From NCBI RefSeq assembly GCF_014132355.1, contig NZ_BLZO01000128.1:1-46232 (forward strand): 46,232 nt of DNA, given 5' to 3'. The notes beneath the pieces were generated by a model. The model was given only the letters and a program-made list of their open reading frames with translations. It did no database searches and was not told the origin of the DNA. The position numbers were made by a program, and so were the translations under genes. This DNA is from Okeania sp. KiyG1 (GTDB taxonomy: Bacteria; Cyanobacteriota; Cyanobacteriia; Cyanobacteriales; Microcoleaceae). Below are positions 1-9,233 of the stretch, one piece after another; within the stretch, counting starts at the first letter, position 1; the number at the start of each line of letters is the position of its first letter.

Positions 1-819
1 GTAGTTAATATCAATACAGGTGCTCGCTCTGCTCTATCTGGTATTACCCGTGCTTTCATTTTAATGGTTGTGATTTTGGGCGCTGGTAGTTTAACTGCAC
101 AAATTCCCATGGCAGTTTTGGCAGGTATTGCTCTCCAGGTTGGTATTAAGATTATTGACTGGGGTTTCCTCAAGCGTGCCCATAATATCTCTTGGAAATC
201 TGCCATGATTATGTACGCTGTGATCGGTCTGACTGTATTCGTTGACCTGATCGCTGCTGTAGGTATTGGGGTGTTTGTTGCTAATGTTCTCACTATCGAT
301 CGCCTGACTCAAATTAAATCTGAAGATGTGAAAGCTATCACTGATGCTGATGATGCAATTATCTTAGACAATGATGAGAAAGAATTACTAGACCGTGCTG
401 AGGGTCGGATTTTATTATTCCACCTCAGTGGTCCGATGATTTTCGGTGTTTCCAAAGCTATCTCTCGCCAGCATACACTTCTGAATAACTATGAAGTTTT
501 GATTGTAGATTTGAGCGAAGTACCTCACATGGGTGTGACTTCTGCTCTCGCAATAGAAAATGCAATTCAGGAAACTGTTGATACAGGTCGTCATGTATTT
601 CTAGTTGGTGCTGCAGGTAGTGTCAAACGACGTTTAGAAAAACTGGGGGTTTTAGAGATTGTACCTCCACAAAATATGTTGATGGATCGCAGGCAAGCAT
701 TAGTCAATGCTGTTGCCTTGGTTACTTCTGATGGTAATATCAATTCTGCAAATTCTAAGGTAAATAACGACGCTCGACCCAGTTTTGACAATCTGAAAAT
801 TGGTAAAAACCCTTCTTGA
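1..819 (+). CDS. bicA: SulP-family bicarbonate transporter, BicA-like (5' end outside window)
   Basis: The frame is open from base 1, so this is the C-terminal 272 residues of a larger protein; the ATG at 64 is internal. The first ~95 visible residues hold the last hydrophobic membrane segments of a SulP transporter. The rest is a cytoplasmic STAS domain (visible residues ~125-240) containing LFHLSGPMIFGVSKAIS and LIVDLSEVPHMGVTSA, which resemble cyanobacterial BicA, a Na+-dependent bicarbonate importer of the CO2-concentrating mechanism. The SulP/STAS call is firm. The BicA assignment rests on remembered family similarity; a sulfate transporter of the same family is the alternative. The low-complexity tail after residue ~240 is not conserved in appearance. 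The gene is followed by a nest of MITEs that separates it from the terminator-like hairpin at 1475-1507. Confidence 0.85.
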   Translation, partial: VVNINTGARSALSGITRAFILMVVILGAGSLTAQIPMAVLAGIALQVGIKIIDWGFLKRAHNISWKSAMIMYAVIGLTVFVDLIAAVGIGVFVANVLTIDRLTQIKSEDVKAITDADDAIILDNDEKELLDRAEGRILLFHLSGPMIFGVSKAISRQHTLLNNYEVLIVDLSEVPHMGVTSALAIENAIQETVDTGRHVFLVGAAGSVKRRLEKLGVLEIVPPQNMLMDRRQALVNAVALVTSDGNINSANSKVNNDARPSFDNLKIGKNPS

Positions 820-1001
820 AGAAGGAAGAAGGCATCCCCCTTTGAAAGCAGGGCTGTTTCATTCTCGATAGACACGGGGACGCACCAGACACACCAGACA
901 CACCAGACACGGGGATGGAGGCTTTTAATTTATGATTAAAAGTGGACTTTTTACCCAAAGAAGTAGAACTTTCCCATAACGGTCTCCCCTATCAGGCTTT
1001 G

Positions 1002-1184
1002 AGAGGTTGTCTGAGAAGTCTCATTTGCTACATCAAAGCCCCCGCGCATCCCCCTTGGGGGACTTTGCCCCCTAAATCCCCCAAAATTGGGGGACTTTTA
1101 GCAGCTAATGGATTCTTGTTCCCCCCAGAATTGGGGGGTTAGGGGGGCAAAATTCAGTATTAAACAACTTTTCAGATATCCTCT
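1002..1184. repeat. MITE-like element, AGAGG...CCTCT family (copy 1)
   Basis: The ends AGAGGTTGTCTGAGAAGT and AACTTTTCAGATATCCTCT are imperfect inverted repeats. The interior is built of CCCCC..GGGGG palindromes around the text CTAATGGATTCTTGTTCCCC. Related copies lie at 34801-34955 and 35039-35187. Confidence 0.7.
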
Positions 1185-1185
1185 G

Positions 1186-1328
1186 ATATCAAATCCGGTT
1201 GAATACTTATTGTATGAGAGTAGGGAGATGGGGAGATGGGGAGGTAGGGAGATGGGGAGATGGGGAGATTTAAGGCGAAAAAGTGTGGATAGAATTATAA
1301 ACATATACTGTATAACCGGATTCTATAT
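1186..1328. repeat. MITE-like element, ATATC-TCCGG family
   Basis: It begins ATATCAAATCCGGTTGAATA and ends TATAACCGGATTCTATAT, an inverted pair. The interior has an 8-bp microsatellite (ATGGGGAG). It is one of at least six elements in the window with TCCGG-type ends (also ~3151, 16467, 16750, 28732, 32400). Confidence 0.7.
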
Positions 1329-1474
1329 GAGAGAAACGCAAAAATTTAGAATGAAACAGCCCTGCCTTTGAAAGGGGGAAGGCAGAAGGGAATATTGATT
1401 CAAAGGGATAAGGTTTTTTTATTTTCAATGATTTGATGTGCAGGCCAAGGAAAATCACTTAATATTAACTCTCA

Positions 1475-1507
1475 AGAAGCCGGATGAGGAAAAACTCTCC
1501 GGCTTCT
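1475..1507 (+). terminator. Terminator-like hairpin
   Basis: AGAAGCCGGA (1475-1484) pairs perfectly with TCCGGCTTCT (1498-1507) around a 13-nt loop, followed by a moderately T/A-rich stretch without a strong T-run. It is the best intrinsic terminator candidate downstream of the bicA-like gene, now ~650 bp away because of inserted repeats. It could also serve an unrelated transcript. Confidence 0.45.
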
Positions 1508-1682
1508 ACTATTTATCAAGGGAAGACAGATCAAGGGTTTGCTGAATTAGAATAGGGAAAAAGGTGGAAATTTGCCTCCCTCTTCACCATCTCCCCACAT
1601 TCCCCTCCTGGGAGGGGTTAGGGGTGGGTCCCCCCACTCCCCCACTCCCTACTCCCCTACTCCCCTACTCCCCACTCCCAAC

Positions 1683-2978
1683 TTACCCACCAACAGGTTC
1701 AAGCCGAATTAATTGTCCGTTAGGTCGATCGGTGAGAACATACAGTAGTCCATCAGGTCCTTGTCGCACATCCCGCACTCTCTGACCTATAGAAATAGAT
1801 TCCTGAGTGACAACATTACCCTCTTCATCTACCTCAATGCGATGGATATCTTGTGATACTAACCCACCCGCAAACAAATTACCTTGCCACTGTGGAAAGC
1901 GATCGCCACTGTAGAAAGCTAAACCAGAGGGTGCTATCGATGGAGTCCACACTACTTTAGGATCTACCATACCAGGGCGAGATTTTTCCGGGGAGATGAG
2001 TCCGCCAGAATATTCACGACTGTGAGTAACTGCTGGCCAACCGTAGTTTTCTCCAGGCTCAACAAGATTTAGTTCGTCGCCACCTCGAGAACCATGTTCC
2101 GTTGCCCAGACTCTATTCCTTGTGGAGTCAAAGGTGATTCCCTGGATATTGCGATGTCCGTAGCTCCAGACGGCAGGTTCGGCATCTGTAGAAGTTGCGA
2201 AAGGGTTATCGGAAGGTACAGATCCATCGTCATTTAACCGTAACACTTTGCCCAGATGACTACGGCGATTTTGAGCTTGTTGACGGATAAATTCGCCATT
2301 AAATTCAATAGGTGGGTTGCCACCGTCACCAATTGTCATTAGTAGAGTTTCGTCAGGTAGCCAAATAATGCGTGACCCAAAGTGTTGCGCACCAGATTTT
2401 GTCTGGGAAACCTCGAAGATTACTTGCAGCTCGCGCAGAGTATTATCCTCAAGTCTCGCCCGTGCAATGCGGGTACGGTTTGCCGAGCGATCGCCATGAG
2501 AATAAGTGAGATAAATCAAGCGATTTTCTGTAAAGCGCGGATGAATTGAGACATCCATTAATCCCCCTTGTCCAGAGGCAAATATTTCAGGAAGTCCTGC
2601 AACCGGAGTCGGATCTAGAACTCCATCACGCACAATTCGCAATCTCCCTGGTCGCTCGGTAATTAGCATAGTGCCATCAGGAAGCCAGGTAAGACCCCAA
2701 GGATGTTCCAGGTCTTCTACCAAAGTGATTTTCTGCAAACCTGAATTAGTCGCAACATTTTTAGGAGACTCGGTTTGATTATTAGAAACTGATGAAGTTT
2801 GAGTTTGAGCAGCAGTAGATGAATCTAGTTGAACTTTGGTGGTACAACTTACAGTCCCGAATAGAGCGATCGCTATCGCTATAGTAGTGCGAAATAGTAT
2901 AACTACACCCATAGCAGCGGCAGTTTCTGCTGCCTTTATCGCAGCACGTTTGCCGATAGAATCATTATTTTTTGACAT
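1683..2978 (-). CDS. PQQ-dependent aldose/sorbosone-type sugar dehydrogenase, probable lipoprotein
   Basis: This 431-residue protein belongs to the soluble glucose/sorbosone dehydrogenase (GSDH/YliI) beta-propeller family, which oxidises aldoses using pyrroloquinoline quinone in the periplasm. Family signatures are LEHPWGLTWLPDG, QHFGSRIIW, WSYGHRNIQGI and ATEHGSRGGDELN. The N-terminus has a hydrophobic stretch (~residues 20-42) ending in GTVSC, a plausible lipobox, followed by a Ser/Thr/Gln linker before the propeller (~residue 80 on). Length is normal for the family. The ATG at 2978 is well supported: AGGAG lies about seven bases upstream. It is a single gene, divergent from the NB-ARC gene. 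Whether the host makes or imports PQQ cannot be told here. Confidence 0.88.
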   Translation of the reverse strand: MSKNNDSIGKRAAIKAAETAAAMGVVILFRTTIAIAIALFGTVSCTTKVQLDSSTAAQTQTSSVSNNQTESPKNVATNSGLQKITLVEDLEHPWGLTWLPDGTMLITERPGRLRIVRDGVLDPTPVAGLPEIFASGQGGLMDVSIHPRFTENRLIYLTYSHGDRSANRTRIARARLEDNTLRELQVIFEVSQTKSGAQHFGSRIIWLPDETLLMTIGDGGNPPIEFNGEFIRQQAQNRRSHLGKVLRLNDDGSVPSDNPFATSTDAEPAVWSYGHRNIQGITFDSTRNRVWATEHGSRGGDELNLVEPGENYGWPAVTHSREYSGGLISPEKSRPGMVDPKVVWTPSIAPSGLAFYSGDRFPQWQGNLFAGGLVSQDIHRIEVDEEGNVVTQESISIGQRVRDVRQGPDGLLYVLTDRPNGQLIRLEPVGG

Positions 2979-3150
2979 TTTTTATCTCCTAAATTTAGGT
3001 TTCTAATGAAATTCTACTCAATACCTCATCTAGGATGCCATAGCAGTTTTAGGGCATGCTTTGGGGCAGTTTTGGTATTAGGCGTTTTTACAGTGTTTGA
3101 CCGATTCAATTTTTTTCAATACCCTAAAGATGCTCTAACAAATGCCCTAA

Positions 3151-3468
3151 TATAGAATCCGGTTGAATAGTTATTGTATAGTTGGGAGTAGGGGAGTGGG
3201 GGAGTGGGGGAGTGGGGAGTGGAGGAGATTAAAGGCTTGAAGTAATATCAAATCCGGTAGCATCGGTGTAATTAGATGGAGGGATGGGGAGATGGGGAGA
3301 TGGGGAGATGGGGAGATGGGGAGATGGGGAGATGGGGAGATGAGGAGATGGGGAGATTAAGAAATATTTGGTAATGGTTGAAGATGGAACATTTTTTTAT
3401 ACCGAATTAAACGGATTTGATATAATTTAAGAAATTATCAACATATACTGTATAACCGGATTCTATAT
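3151..3468. repeat. Nested MITE pair with 8-bp microsatellite core
   Basis: The outer ends TATAGAATCCGGTTGAATA (3151) and TATAACCGGATTCTATA (to ~3468) are inverted repeats. A second pair, ATATCAAATCCGGTA (3245) and CGGATTTGATAT (to 3423), lies inside, so one element sits within another of the same superfamily. The inner element carries about nine copies of ATGGGGAG (3281-3355). The remainder of the 2979-3513 gap shows nothing recognisable beyond the dehydrogenase upstream region. Confidence 0.7.
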
Positions 3469-3513
3469 AAAAATGAGCTAAACTTATACTTGATAATCAG
3501 CAATACAAAGTGT

Positions 3514-4956
3514 ATGGCAAGAACTCTAAAAGTATCTTCAGAGGGATTATTAAAAATTGAGCAAGCTATTAAGGATAAGGAGAAGGTTGAGGGGTGGAAA
3601 AAACAGGATGAGCGGTGGCTTAACGAAGTTAGAAAACACCTAGAGATTCCTCCAAGAAAGAAGACAGCCAAGACGCAAGAAGAAGAACGCTTTAAGATAG
3701 ATACTTGGAAGCGATTCTATACAGGTAAGGACAGAATTAGAGACTATTTTTTTATAGCTTGCTGTAAGGCTTTAGGGTTGAATTGGGAGGAGGTGGCAGA
3801 ACTAGAGCAGACAGGTTCTGAGATTCAACAGAGAGGAATGTCCAGTTCCACCACTGATAATTGGGTGGGCAGAGGTGAACTGATTGGCCAGCTAATACCT
3901 AAGTTAAAGGGAGACTGCCGAGTATTAATACTAACTGGCATTACTGGCATTGGCAAGTCTACTTTAGCTGGACGTCTAGCAGCAGAATTTCCTGAGTTGA
4001 CTCCTGTTCTATGGCCTTGTAGCCAGAATACGACGGATTTTGCAACTGTAGCGACTGGTTTGTTTACGGACTGGGGTGAGGTTGTTTCGCCAGATGAGCT
4101 GAAAAACCCGGTGGTATTAGTGCATCGGTTGTTGAATAAACTACAAGACAATCAATATTTGCTAATTCTAGATTCTCTGGAAAATATCCTCAAGGGAGAT
4201 GCTGAAAATGGCTGGACTGAATTTCACGATAAATGGTGGGAAGATTTCTTTAACAAATTATTGTCTCAAAATCCTTTTCAAAGTAAGATAATTCTGACTT
4301 CTCAGGATTTAACACAGTATTTATATAAAAAATGTTCCGATGAACCTATACTTTGCCATAATGAATCTCTCATGGGATTTACTCCAGAGGAACGACTGGA
4401 GTTTTTTCGGACTAGAGGGTTAAATATTGGCGATCGCGAGAATAGATTAGCTTTAGAAAAAATAGGGGAATTATTTGAGGGTCATCCTCTGGGTTTAAGG
4501 GCGATCGCTGGTGAAGTTCTGGATCGTCCTTTTAATGGGGATGCTGCTAAATACTGGCAAAAATACGGTGACAAGATGTTGAAAATTAAAGATGAATACA
4601 ATACAGAAGAGATTGATCAAAATACTCAGTTACCGAAATTACATAGTTATTCACGATCATTGCGAGATACTTTGAAGAAGAATCTAGATGAGACGTTTAA
4701 AAGATTGCCTCCAGATGCTTATCTATTGCTTTGTCACGCAGCAGTCTATCATGTACCTGTCTCAGAAGATTTTTGGCTGAGTCATTTGGAAGTGTTAGGA
4801 AAAACTGAAGATGAGCAAATACAAGCACTAGATATTTTACACAGGCGCTTTTTAGTAGAGGAAGAAGACAACGAAGATGAAATATTGCTGAAACAGCACC
4901 CTTTAATTCGTAGTGTAGCTCTTGCTTGTCTTAAGCAAACTATCACCAAGTTGTAG
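3514..4956 (+). CDS. NB-ARC/STAND-family ATPase with N-terminal adaptor-like domain
   Basis: This is a 480-residue signal-transducing P-loop NTPase. Residues 1-~100 form a helical domain (starting MARTLKVSSEGLLKIEQAIK, ending ALGLNWEEVAEL) of a type seen at the start of cyanobacterial NB-ARC proteins. Then come the NB-ARC entry motif WVGRGELI (~117), Walker A GITGIGKST (142-150), Walker B YLLILDSLENIL, and the GHPLGLRAIAGE motif equivalent to GLPL, followed by a winged-helix-like region. The protein stops before any sensor repeats, which most STAND proteins carry; the next gene, 186 bp downstream on the same strand, is entirely TPR. The upstream TTG at 3490 is a less likely start than this ATG. 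No clear Shine-Dalgarno is visible. Oligomerisation on ligand sensing is known for the family; its partner and output are not visible. Confidence 0.85.
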   Translation: MARTLKVSSEGLLKIEQAIKDKEKVEGWKKQDERWLNEVRKHLEIPPRKKTAKTQEEERFKIDTWKRFYTGKDRIRDYFFIACCKALGLNWEEVAELEQTGSEIQQRGMSSSTTDNWVGRGELIGQLIPKLKGDCRVLILTGITGIGKSTLAGRLAAEFPELTPVLWPCSQNTTDFATVATGLFTDWGEVVSPDELKNPVVLVHRLLNKLQDNQYLLILDSLENILKGDAENGWTEFHDKWWEDFFNKLLSQNPFQSKIILTSQDLTQYLYKKCSDEPILCHNESLMGFTPEERLEFFRTRGLNIGDRENRLALEKIGELFEGHPLGLRAIAGEVLDRPFNGDAAKYWQKYGDKMLKIKDEYNTEEIDQNTQLPKLHSYSRSLRDTLKKNLDETFKRLPPDAYLLLCHAAVYHVPVSEDFWLSHLEVLGKTEDEQIQALDILHRRFLVEEEDNEDEILLKQHPLIRSVALACLKQTITKL

Positions 4957-5142
4957 GTCGGGACTTATGTAATGCCTTTGCATAAGGGGTCTTGGTGCGT
5001 TACGCTAGCGCTAACACACCCTACTGGACTGTCATTGCGAGTGACAAGGAAGCAATCTCATGTTTCTGTCATTGCGAGTGATAATGTTTGCGGAGCAGTC
5101 CGTTAGGAAAGCAATCTCATTTAGTTTAGTTACTGTAAAAAT
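4957..5142. repeat. Interspersed repeats between NB-ARC and TPR genes
   Basis: Two imperfect copies of a repeat starting GTCATTGCGAGTGA and ending AGCAATCTCAT (about 5032-5061 and 5069-5121) lie behind a palindrome-rich GTTACGCTAGCGCTAAC segment. These resemble mobile intergenic repeats common in cyanobacteria. No promoter is evident. The repeats may have split a formerly continuous NB-ARC-TPR gene. Confidence 0.55.
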
Positions 5143-8100
5143 ATGACTAACCATTTCCCAGATTTTCAGCTAAAAACCGAACAACACCTAGAAGGAGTTG
5201 ACCTCTCTTCCCCAGGCGAATTAGTTATTGCCAAGGTAAAAAGTCAGATAAAAATACAAATATCTACTGAAATTAACCATTGGCAACTTGGTGAGTGGGT
5301 TGCTATTAGAAATTGGTTGAAATATAAACCCAAGCCAAATGCTAACAATTTAGAGCTAGTCGAAGGATATTTACAAGCTTTTCAGCATCTTTGTGAATTG
5401 GAAGAGTGGGAGCTTGCTTACAAAATTCTATTTGTTCGTGTGGATACGCCAATTCAAGAGGAATTATGGGAACAGTTAAAAACTTGGGGTTATTATCAGG
5501 AATGTTTTGAGTTATCACAAAAACTTCTTAACAAACTTCCTCCTACAGAAAATGCTATTGTTTTAAAGTGGGTAGGCAACTCACATTTTTTTCTGGAAAA
5601 TTATGAGGAAGCTAAAAAGTATTATCAGGAAGCGTTATCTATTCTGCAAACTCGACCAGATAAAGACCGTCGTCGAGAGGCAATACTTCTGGGAAACCTG
5701 GGAGGCGTTTACATTGCCCAAGGATTTTATGATAAAGGGTTGGAGTATCAAAAACAAAGTTTAGAAATAGCACGGGAAATTGAAGACTTTCAGCGGGAAG
5801 CATCTGTTTTATCTAATATGGGTGTAATAGAGAAAAATTTTGCTAACCATACTCAGTCACTTAGTTATTATCAGCAAAGTCTAGCAATTTTTAAACGCAT
5901 AGGAGATGTTGCAGGAGAAGCAAGAGAATTGGGTAATATAGGCATTGCATATACCAATCTAGAAAACTATGACAATGCAATTGATTATTTGCAAAAAGCT
6001 TTGAAAATAGCACGATATATACAATACCGTTTAGTGGAAGCTTTCAGTATAGAAGGCTTAGGAAGGGTTTATTCTAGCCTAAGAGAATATGAAAAAGCGA
6101 TTGAAAATTTCAAGCAAAGTTCGGATATCTATGAAGAAATGGGAGACAGTAGCCGTCTTTCAATAATTCTTAGAACAGTAGGTGACAATTACTTTAATTT
6201 GGGTAATTATAAGTCGGCAAAGGAATATTATCAGAAGAGTATAACAACTGGAACTGGAGTTAGACCTGAAGAAAAAGGACAGACTTTGTTGGGTTTAGGA
6301 AATAGCTGCAATGCTTTGGGTGATTTAAGCAAGGCAATTGAATACTATGAAGAAGCAATTAATAACTATGACCAAGCAATTAAACTCCAGCCAGATAATT
6401 CATATTACTGGAATTTAAAAGGTAATGTTTTATATCAATTAAATCGCTACGAAGAGGCACTAAATTGTTATCAAAAAGCCACTGAACTTAACCCAGATGT
6501 TCATTGGTTTTGGTCAAATCAAGGACTGGCATTAAACAATTTAGAACGTTATCAAGAAGCAATTAATAACTATGACCAAGCAATTAAAATCAAGCCAGAT
6601 AATTCAGATTACTGGAATTTAAAAGGCAATATTTTACATAATAATTTAAACCACTATGAAGAGGCAGTAACTTGTTATAAAAAAGCTATTGAACTTAACC
6701 CAAATGCTGATTGGGCTTGGTATAATCAAGGACTGGCACTAAACAATTTAGAGCGTTATCAAGAAGCAATTAATAACTGTGACCAAGCAATTAAACTCAA
6801 CCCAGATAATTCAGATTACTGGAATTTAAAAGGTAATATTTTATGTTATCAGTTAAATCGCTATGAAGAAGCACTAACTTGTTATCAAAAAGCCATTGAA
6901 CTTAACCCAAATGCTGATTGGGCTTGGTCAAATTTAGGCAATACATTAAGCAATTTAGAACGTTATGAAGAGGCAATTAGTAGTTTTGATCGAGCAATTG
7001 AACTCAAGCCAGATAATTCAGATTACTGGAATTTAAAAGGTAATATTTTATGTTATCAGTTAAATCGCTACGAAGAAGCACTAACTTGTTATCAAAAAGC
7101 CATTGAACTTAACCCAAATGCTGATTGGGCTTGGTCAAATCTAGGCGATACATTAGACAATTTAGAACGCTATGAAGAAGCAATTAATAGCTATGATCGA
7201 GCAATTGAACTCAAGCCAGATAACTCAAATTACTGGAATTTAAAAGGTAATATTTTACATAATAAATTAAACTACTATGAAGAGGCACTAACTTGTTGTA
7301 AAAAAGCACTTGTACTGAACCCAAATGCTGATTGGGCTTGGTATAATCAAGGACTGGCACTAAACAATTTAGAACGTTATGAAGAAGCAGTTAATAACTT
7401 TGATCGAGCAATTCAACTAAAGCCAGATAATTCATATTCTTGGTATCATCATGGCGAGGCATTAAAGAAATTAGAATGTTATGAAGAAGCAATTAATAGC
7501 TATGATCGAGCAATTGAGCTTCAACCAGAGGATTCAAATTGCTGGAGGTCAAAAGGTATAATTTTGACACGATTGAATCGCGGCGAAGAGGCATTAAATT
7601 GTTATAATAAACTTATTGAAATTCAACCAGACTTTTCTGCTAATTGGTATATAAGAGGGTTAATATTAGACATATTTAAACGTCATGAAGAAGCAATTAA
7701 TAGTTTAGAAAAAGCAATTGAGATTGAAGCAAATAATTCAGATTACTGGAAGTCAAAAGGTGATATTTTATATAGATTAAATCGCTACGAAGAGGCAATT
7801 ATAAACTATGATAAAGCACTAGAATTAAACTATAATCTTACTGATGTTTGGGATAACAAAGGTCAAGCTCTAAGAAACTTGGGTCGCGATGAAGAAGCGA
7901 TCGCTAGTTACAACAAAGCAATTGAACTTCAACCAGATAACTCAGATTACTGGAATTTAAAAGGTAATTTTTTGTGTGGTCAGTTAAATCGCTACGAAGA
8001 AGGACTAACTTGTTATAAAAAAATCATTGAATTTAACCCAGATGCTCATTTTGTTTGGTCAAAGATAGGTAATACATTAAGCAATTTAGAACGCTATGAA

Positions 8101-9063
8101 GAAGCAATTAATAGTCTAGATAAAGCAATTGAACTCAAGCCAGATAACTCACATCACTGGAATTTAAAAGGTAATATTTTACATGATAAATTAAATTGCT
8201 ATGAAGAGGCTCTTACTTGTTATAAAAAAGCCGTTGAGCTTAACCCAGATGCTCATTGGACTTGGTCAAATATAGGCCATACATTGTACAATTTAGAACG
8301 CTATGAAGAAGCAGTTAATAGCTGCGAACGAGCAATTAAACTCAAGCCAGATTATTCAGATTCTTGGTATCATCATGGCGAGGCATTAAAGAAGTTAGAA
8401 TGTTATGAGGAAGCAATTAATAGCTATGATCGAGCCATTGAGCTTCAACCAGAGGATTCAAGTTACTGGAGGTCAAAAGGTGTAATTTTGACAGAATTGA
8501 GTCGCTGGGAAGATGCATTAAATTGTTATAATAAACTTATTGAAATTCAACCAGAGTATTCTGCTGATTGGTATATAAAAGGGTTAATTTTAGACATATT
8601 AAACCGTTATGAAGAAGCAATTAATAACTTTGATCGAGCCATTGAGCTTCAACCAGATAAACCGAGTTATTGGTATGATCGTGGCAAGGTATTAGAAAAA
8701 TTAGAACGTTATGAAGAAGCAATTAATAGCTATGACAAAGCAATTGAGCTTCAACCAGATAAACCGAGTTATTGGAATAACCGTGGCGCGGCATTAAAGA
8801 AATTAGAACGCTATGAAGAAGCAATTGATAATTGCACTAAAGCCATTGAAATTGAAGAAAATTACGCTCTTGCTTGGTACAATAGAGCTTGTTATCGTGT
8901 ATTAAAAGGAGATATTCAACAAGGACTTGAAGACTTGCAAAAGGCAATTTCTTTAAATCCTTCAGATCGAGAATTCGCCAAAACAGATTCAGATTTTGAT
9001 AGTATTCGGGATAATCAAGATTTTCAAATGTTAATTCATCTCAAGGAGAGTTCAAGAATTTAG
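5143..9063 (+). CDS. Giant tetratricopeptide-repeat protein (1306 aa)
   Basis: Almost the whole protein is TPR. Residues ~1-140 form a helical region including TWGYYQECFELSQKLL, typical of what follows the ATPase in NB-ARC-TPR proteins. Residues ~145-405 are longer LGN/TPR_12-type repeats (GNLGGVYIAQGFYDKGLEYQ). Residues ~405-1290 hold about 25 canonical units of 34-35 residues (W..LG..L..L.RYEEAI..Y.KAIEL.PD). No signal peptide or catalytic domain is seen. Units of 35 and 34 residues alternate over much of the array, so a ~207-bp dimer was amplified. A block of about 2.5 units (~7435-7690) recurs at ~8350-8610. Function is probably sensing or scaffolding, perhaps for the NB-ARC ATPase just upstream. 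The ATG at 5143 has only a weak ribosome site. Confidence 0.85.
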   Translation: MTNHFPDFQLKTEQHLEGVDLSSPGELVIAKVKSQIKIQISTEINHWQLGEWVAIRNWLKYKPKPNANNLELVEGYLQAFQHLCELEEWELAYKILFVRVDTPIQEELWEQLKTWGYYQECFELSQKLLNKLPPTENAIVLKWVGNSHFFLENYEEAKKYYQEALSILQTRPDKDRRREAILLGNLGGVYIAQGFYDKGLEYQKQSLEIAREIEDFQREASVLSNMGVIEKNFANHTQSLSYYQQSLAIFKRIGDVAGEARELGNIGIAYTNLENYDNAIDYLQKALKIARYIQYRLVEAFSIEGLGRVYSSLREYEKAIENFKQSSDIYEEMGDSSRLSIILRTVGDNYFNLGNYKSAKEYYQKSITTGTGVRPEEKGQTLLGLGNSCNALGDLSKAIEYYEEAINNYDQAIKLQPDNSYYWNLKGNVLYQLNRYEEALNCYQKATELNPDVHWFWSNQGLALNNLERYQEAINNYDQAIKIKPDNSDYWNLKGNILHNNLNHYEEAVTCYKKAIELNPNADWAWYNQGLALNNLERYQEAINNCDQAIKLNPDNSDYWNLKGNILCYQLNRYEEALTCYQKAIELNPNADWAWSNLGNTLSNLERYEEAISSFDRAIELKPDNSDYWNLKGNILCYQLNRYEEALTCYQKAIELNPNADWAWSNLGDTLDNLERYEEAINSYDRAIELKPDNSNYWNLKGNILHNKLNYYEEALTCCKKALVLNPNADWAWYNQGLALNNLERYEEAVNNFDRAIQLKPDNSYSWYHHGEALKKLECYEEAINSYDRAIELQPEDSNCWRSKGIILTRLNRGEEALNCYNKLIEIQPDFSANWYIRGLILDIFKRHEEAINSLEKAIEIEANNSDYWKSKGDILYRLNRYEEAIINYDKALELNYNLTDVWDNKGQALRNLGRDEEAIASYNKAIELQPDNSDYWNLKGNFLCGQLNRYEEGLTCYKKIIEFNPDAHFVWSKIGNTLSNLERYEEAINSLDKAIELKPDNSHHWNLKGNILHDKLNCYEEALTCYKKAVELNPDAHWTWSNIGHTLYNLERYEEAVNSCERAIKLKPDYSDSWYHHGEALKKLECYEEAINSYDRAIELQPEDSSYWRSKGVILTELSRWEDALNCYNKLIEIQPEYSADWYIKGLILDILNRYEEAINNFDRAIELQPDKPSYWYDRGKVLEKLERYEEAINSYDKAIELQPDKPSYWNNRGAALKKLERYEEAIDNCTKAIEIEENYALAWYNRACYRVLKGDIQQGLEDLQKAISLNPSDREFAKTDSDFDSIRDNQDFQMLIHLKESSRI

Positions 9064-9085
9064 AATTTAGAATTTAGAATTTAGA

Positions 9086-9187
9086 ATTACCTATTCTTTT
9101 CAAGGAGAGGATTGACGAACAGGAAAATTTTTATTTATTATCCCCTTAAAAGGGGAGGCTTTAAACCACAATATTTCGGTAATTATT
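9086..9187. repeat. MITE-like repeat, ATTACC...GGTAAT family (copy 1)
   Basis: This ~100-bp element contains TCCCCTTAAAAGGGGA and AGGCTTTAAACCA. A near-identical copy lies in inverse orientation at 29001-29100, and a diverged, expanded copy at ~32680-32830. The ends carry short inverted ATTACC/GGTAAT. It directly precedes the truncated exoprotein pseudogene. A short TTTAGAA tandem (9061-9087) precedes it. Confidence 0.65.
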
Positions 9188-9233
9188 AATAATAGAGTTG
9201 TTGAAATGGCTTTGCTACTATTGGAGGTATTAG

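Larger units (their letters stand above)
836..1378. repeat. Composite MITE-like element with ~30-bp terminal inverted repeats, containing two further elements
   Basis: The left end (836-865) and the right end (1348-1378) are inverted copies of one ~30-bp sequence containing GCAGGGCTGTTTCATTCT, differing at only a couple of positions. Inside lie a short ACACCAG direct repeat (~886-911), a second MITE family at 1002-1184 and a third at 1186-1328. The 820-1682 gap contains no convincing gene; short ORFs here lie within the repeats. Confidence 0.7.
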
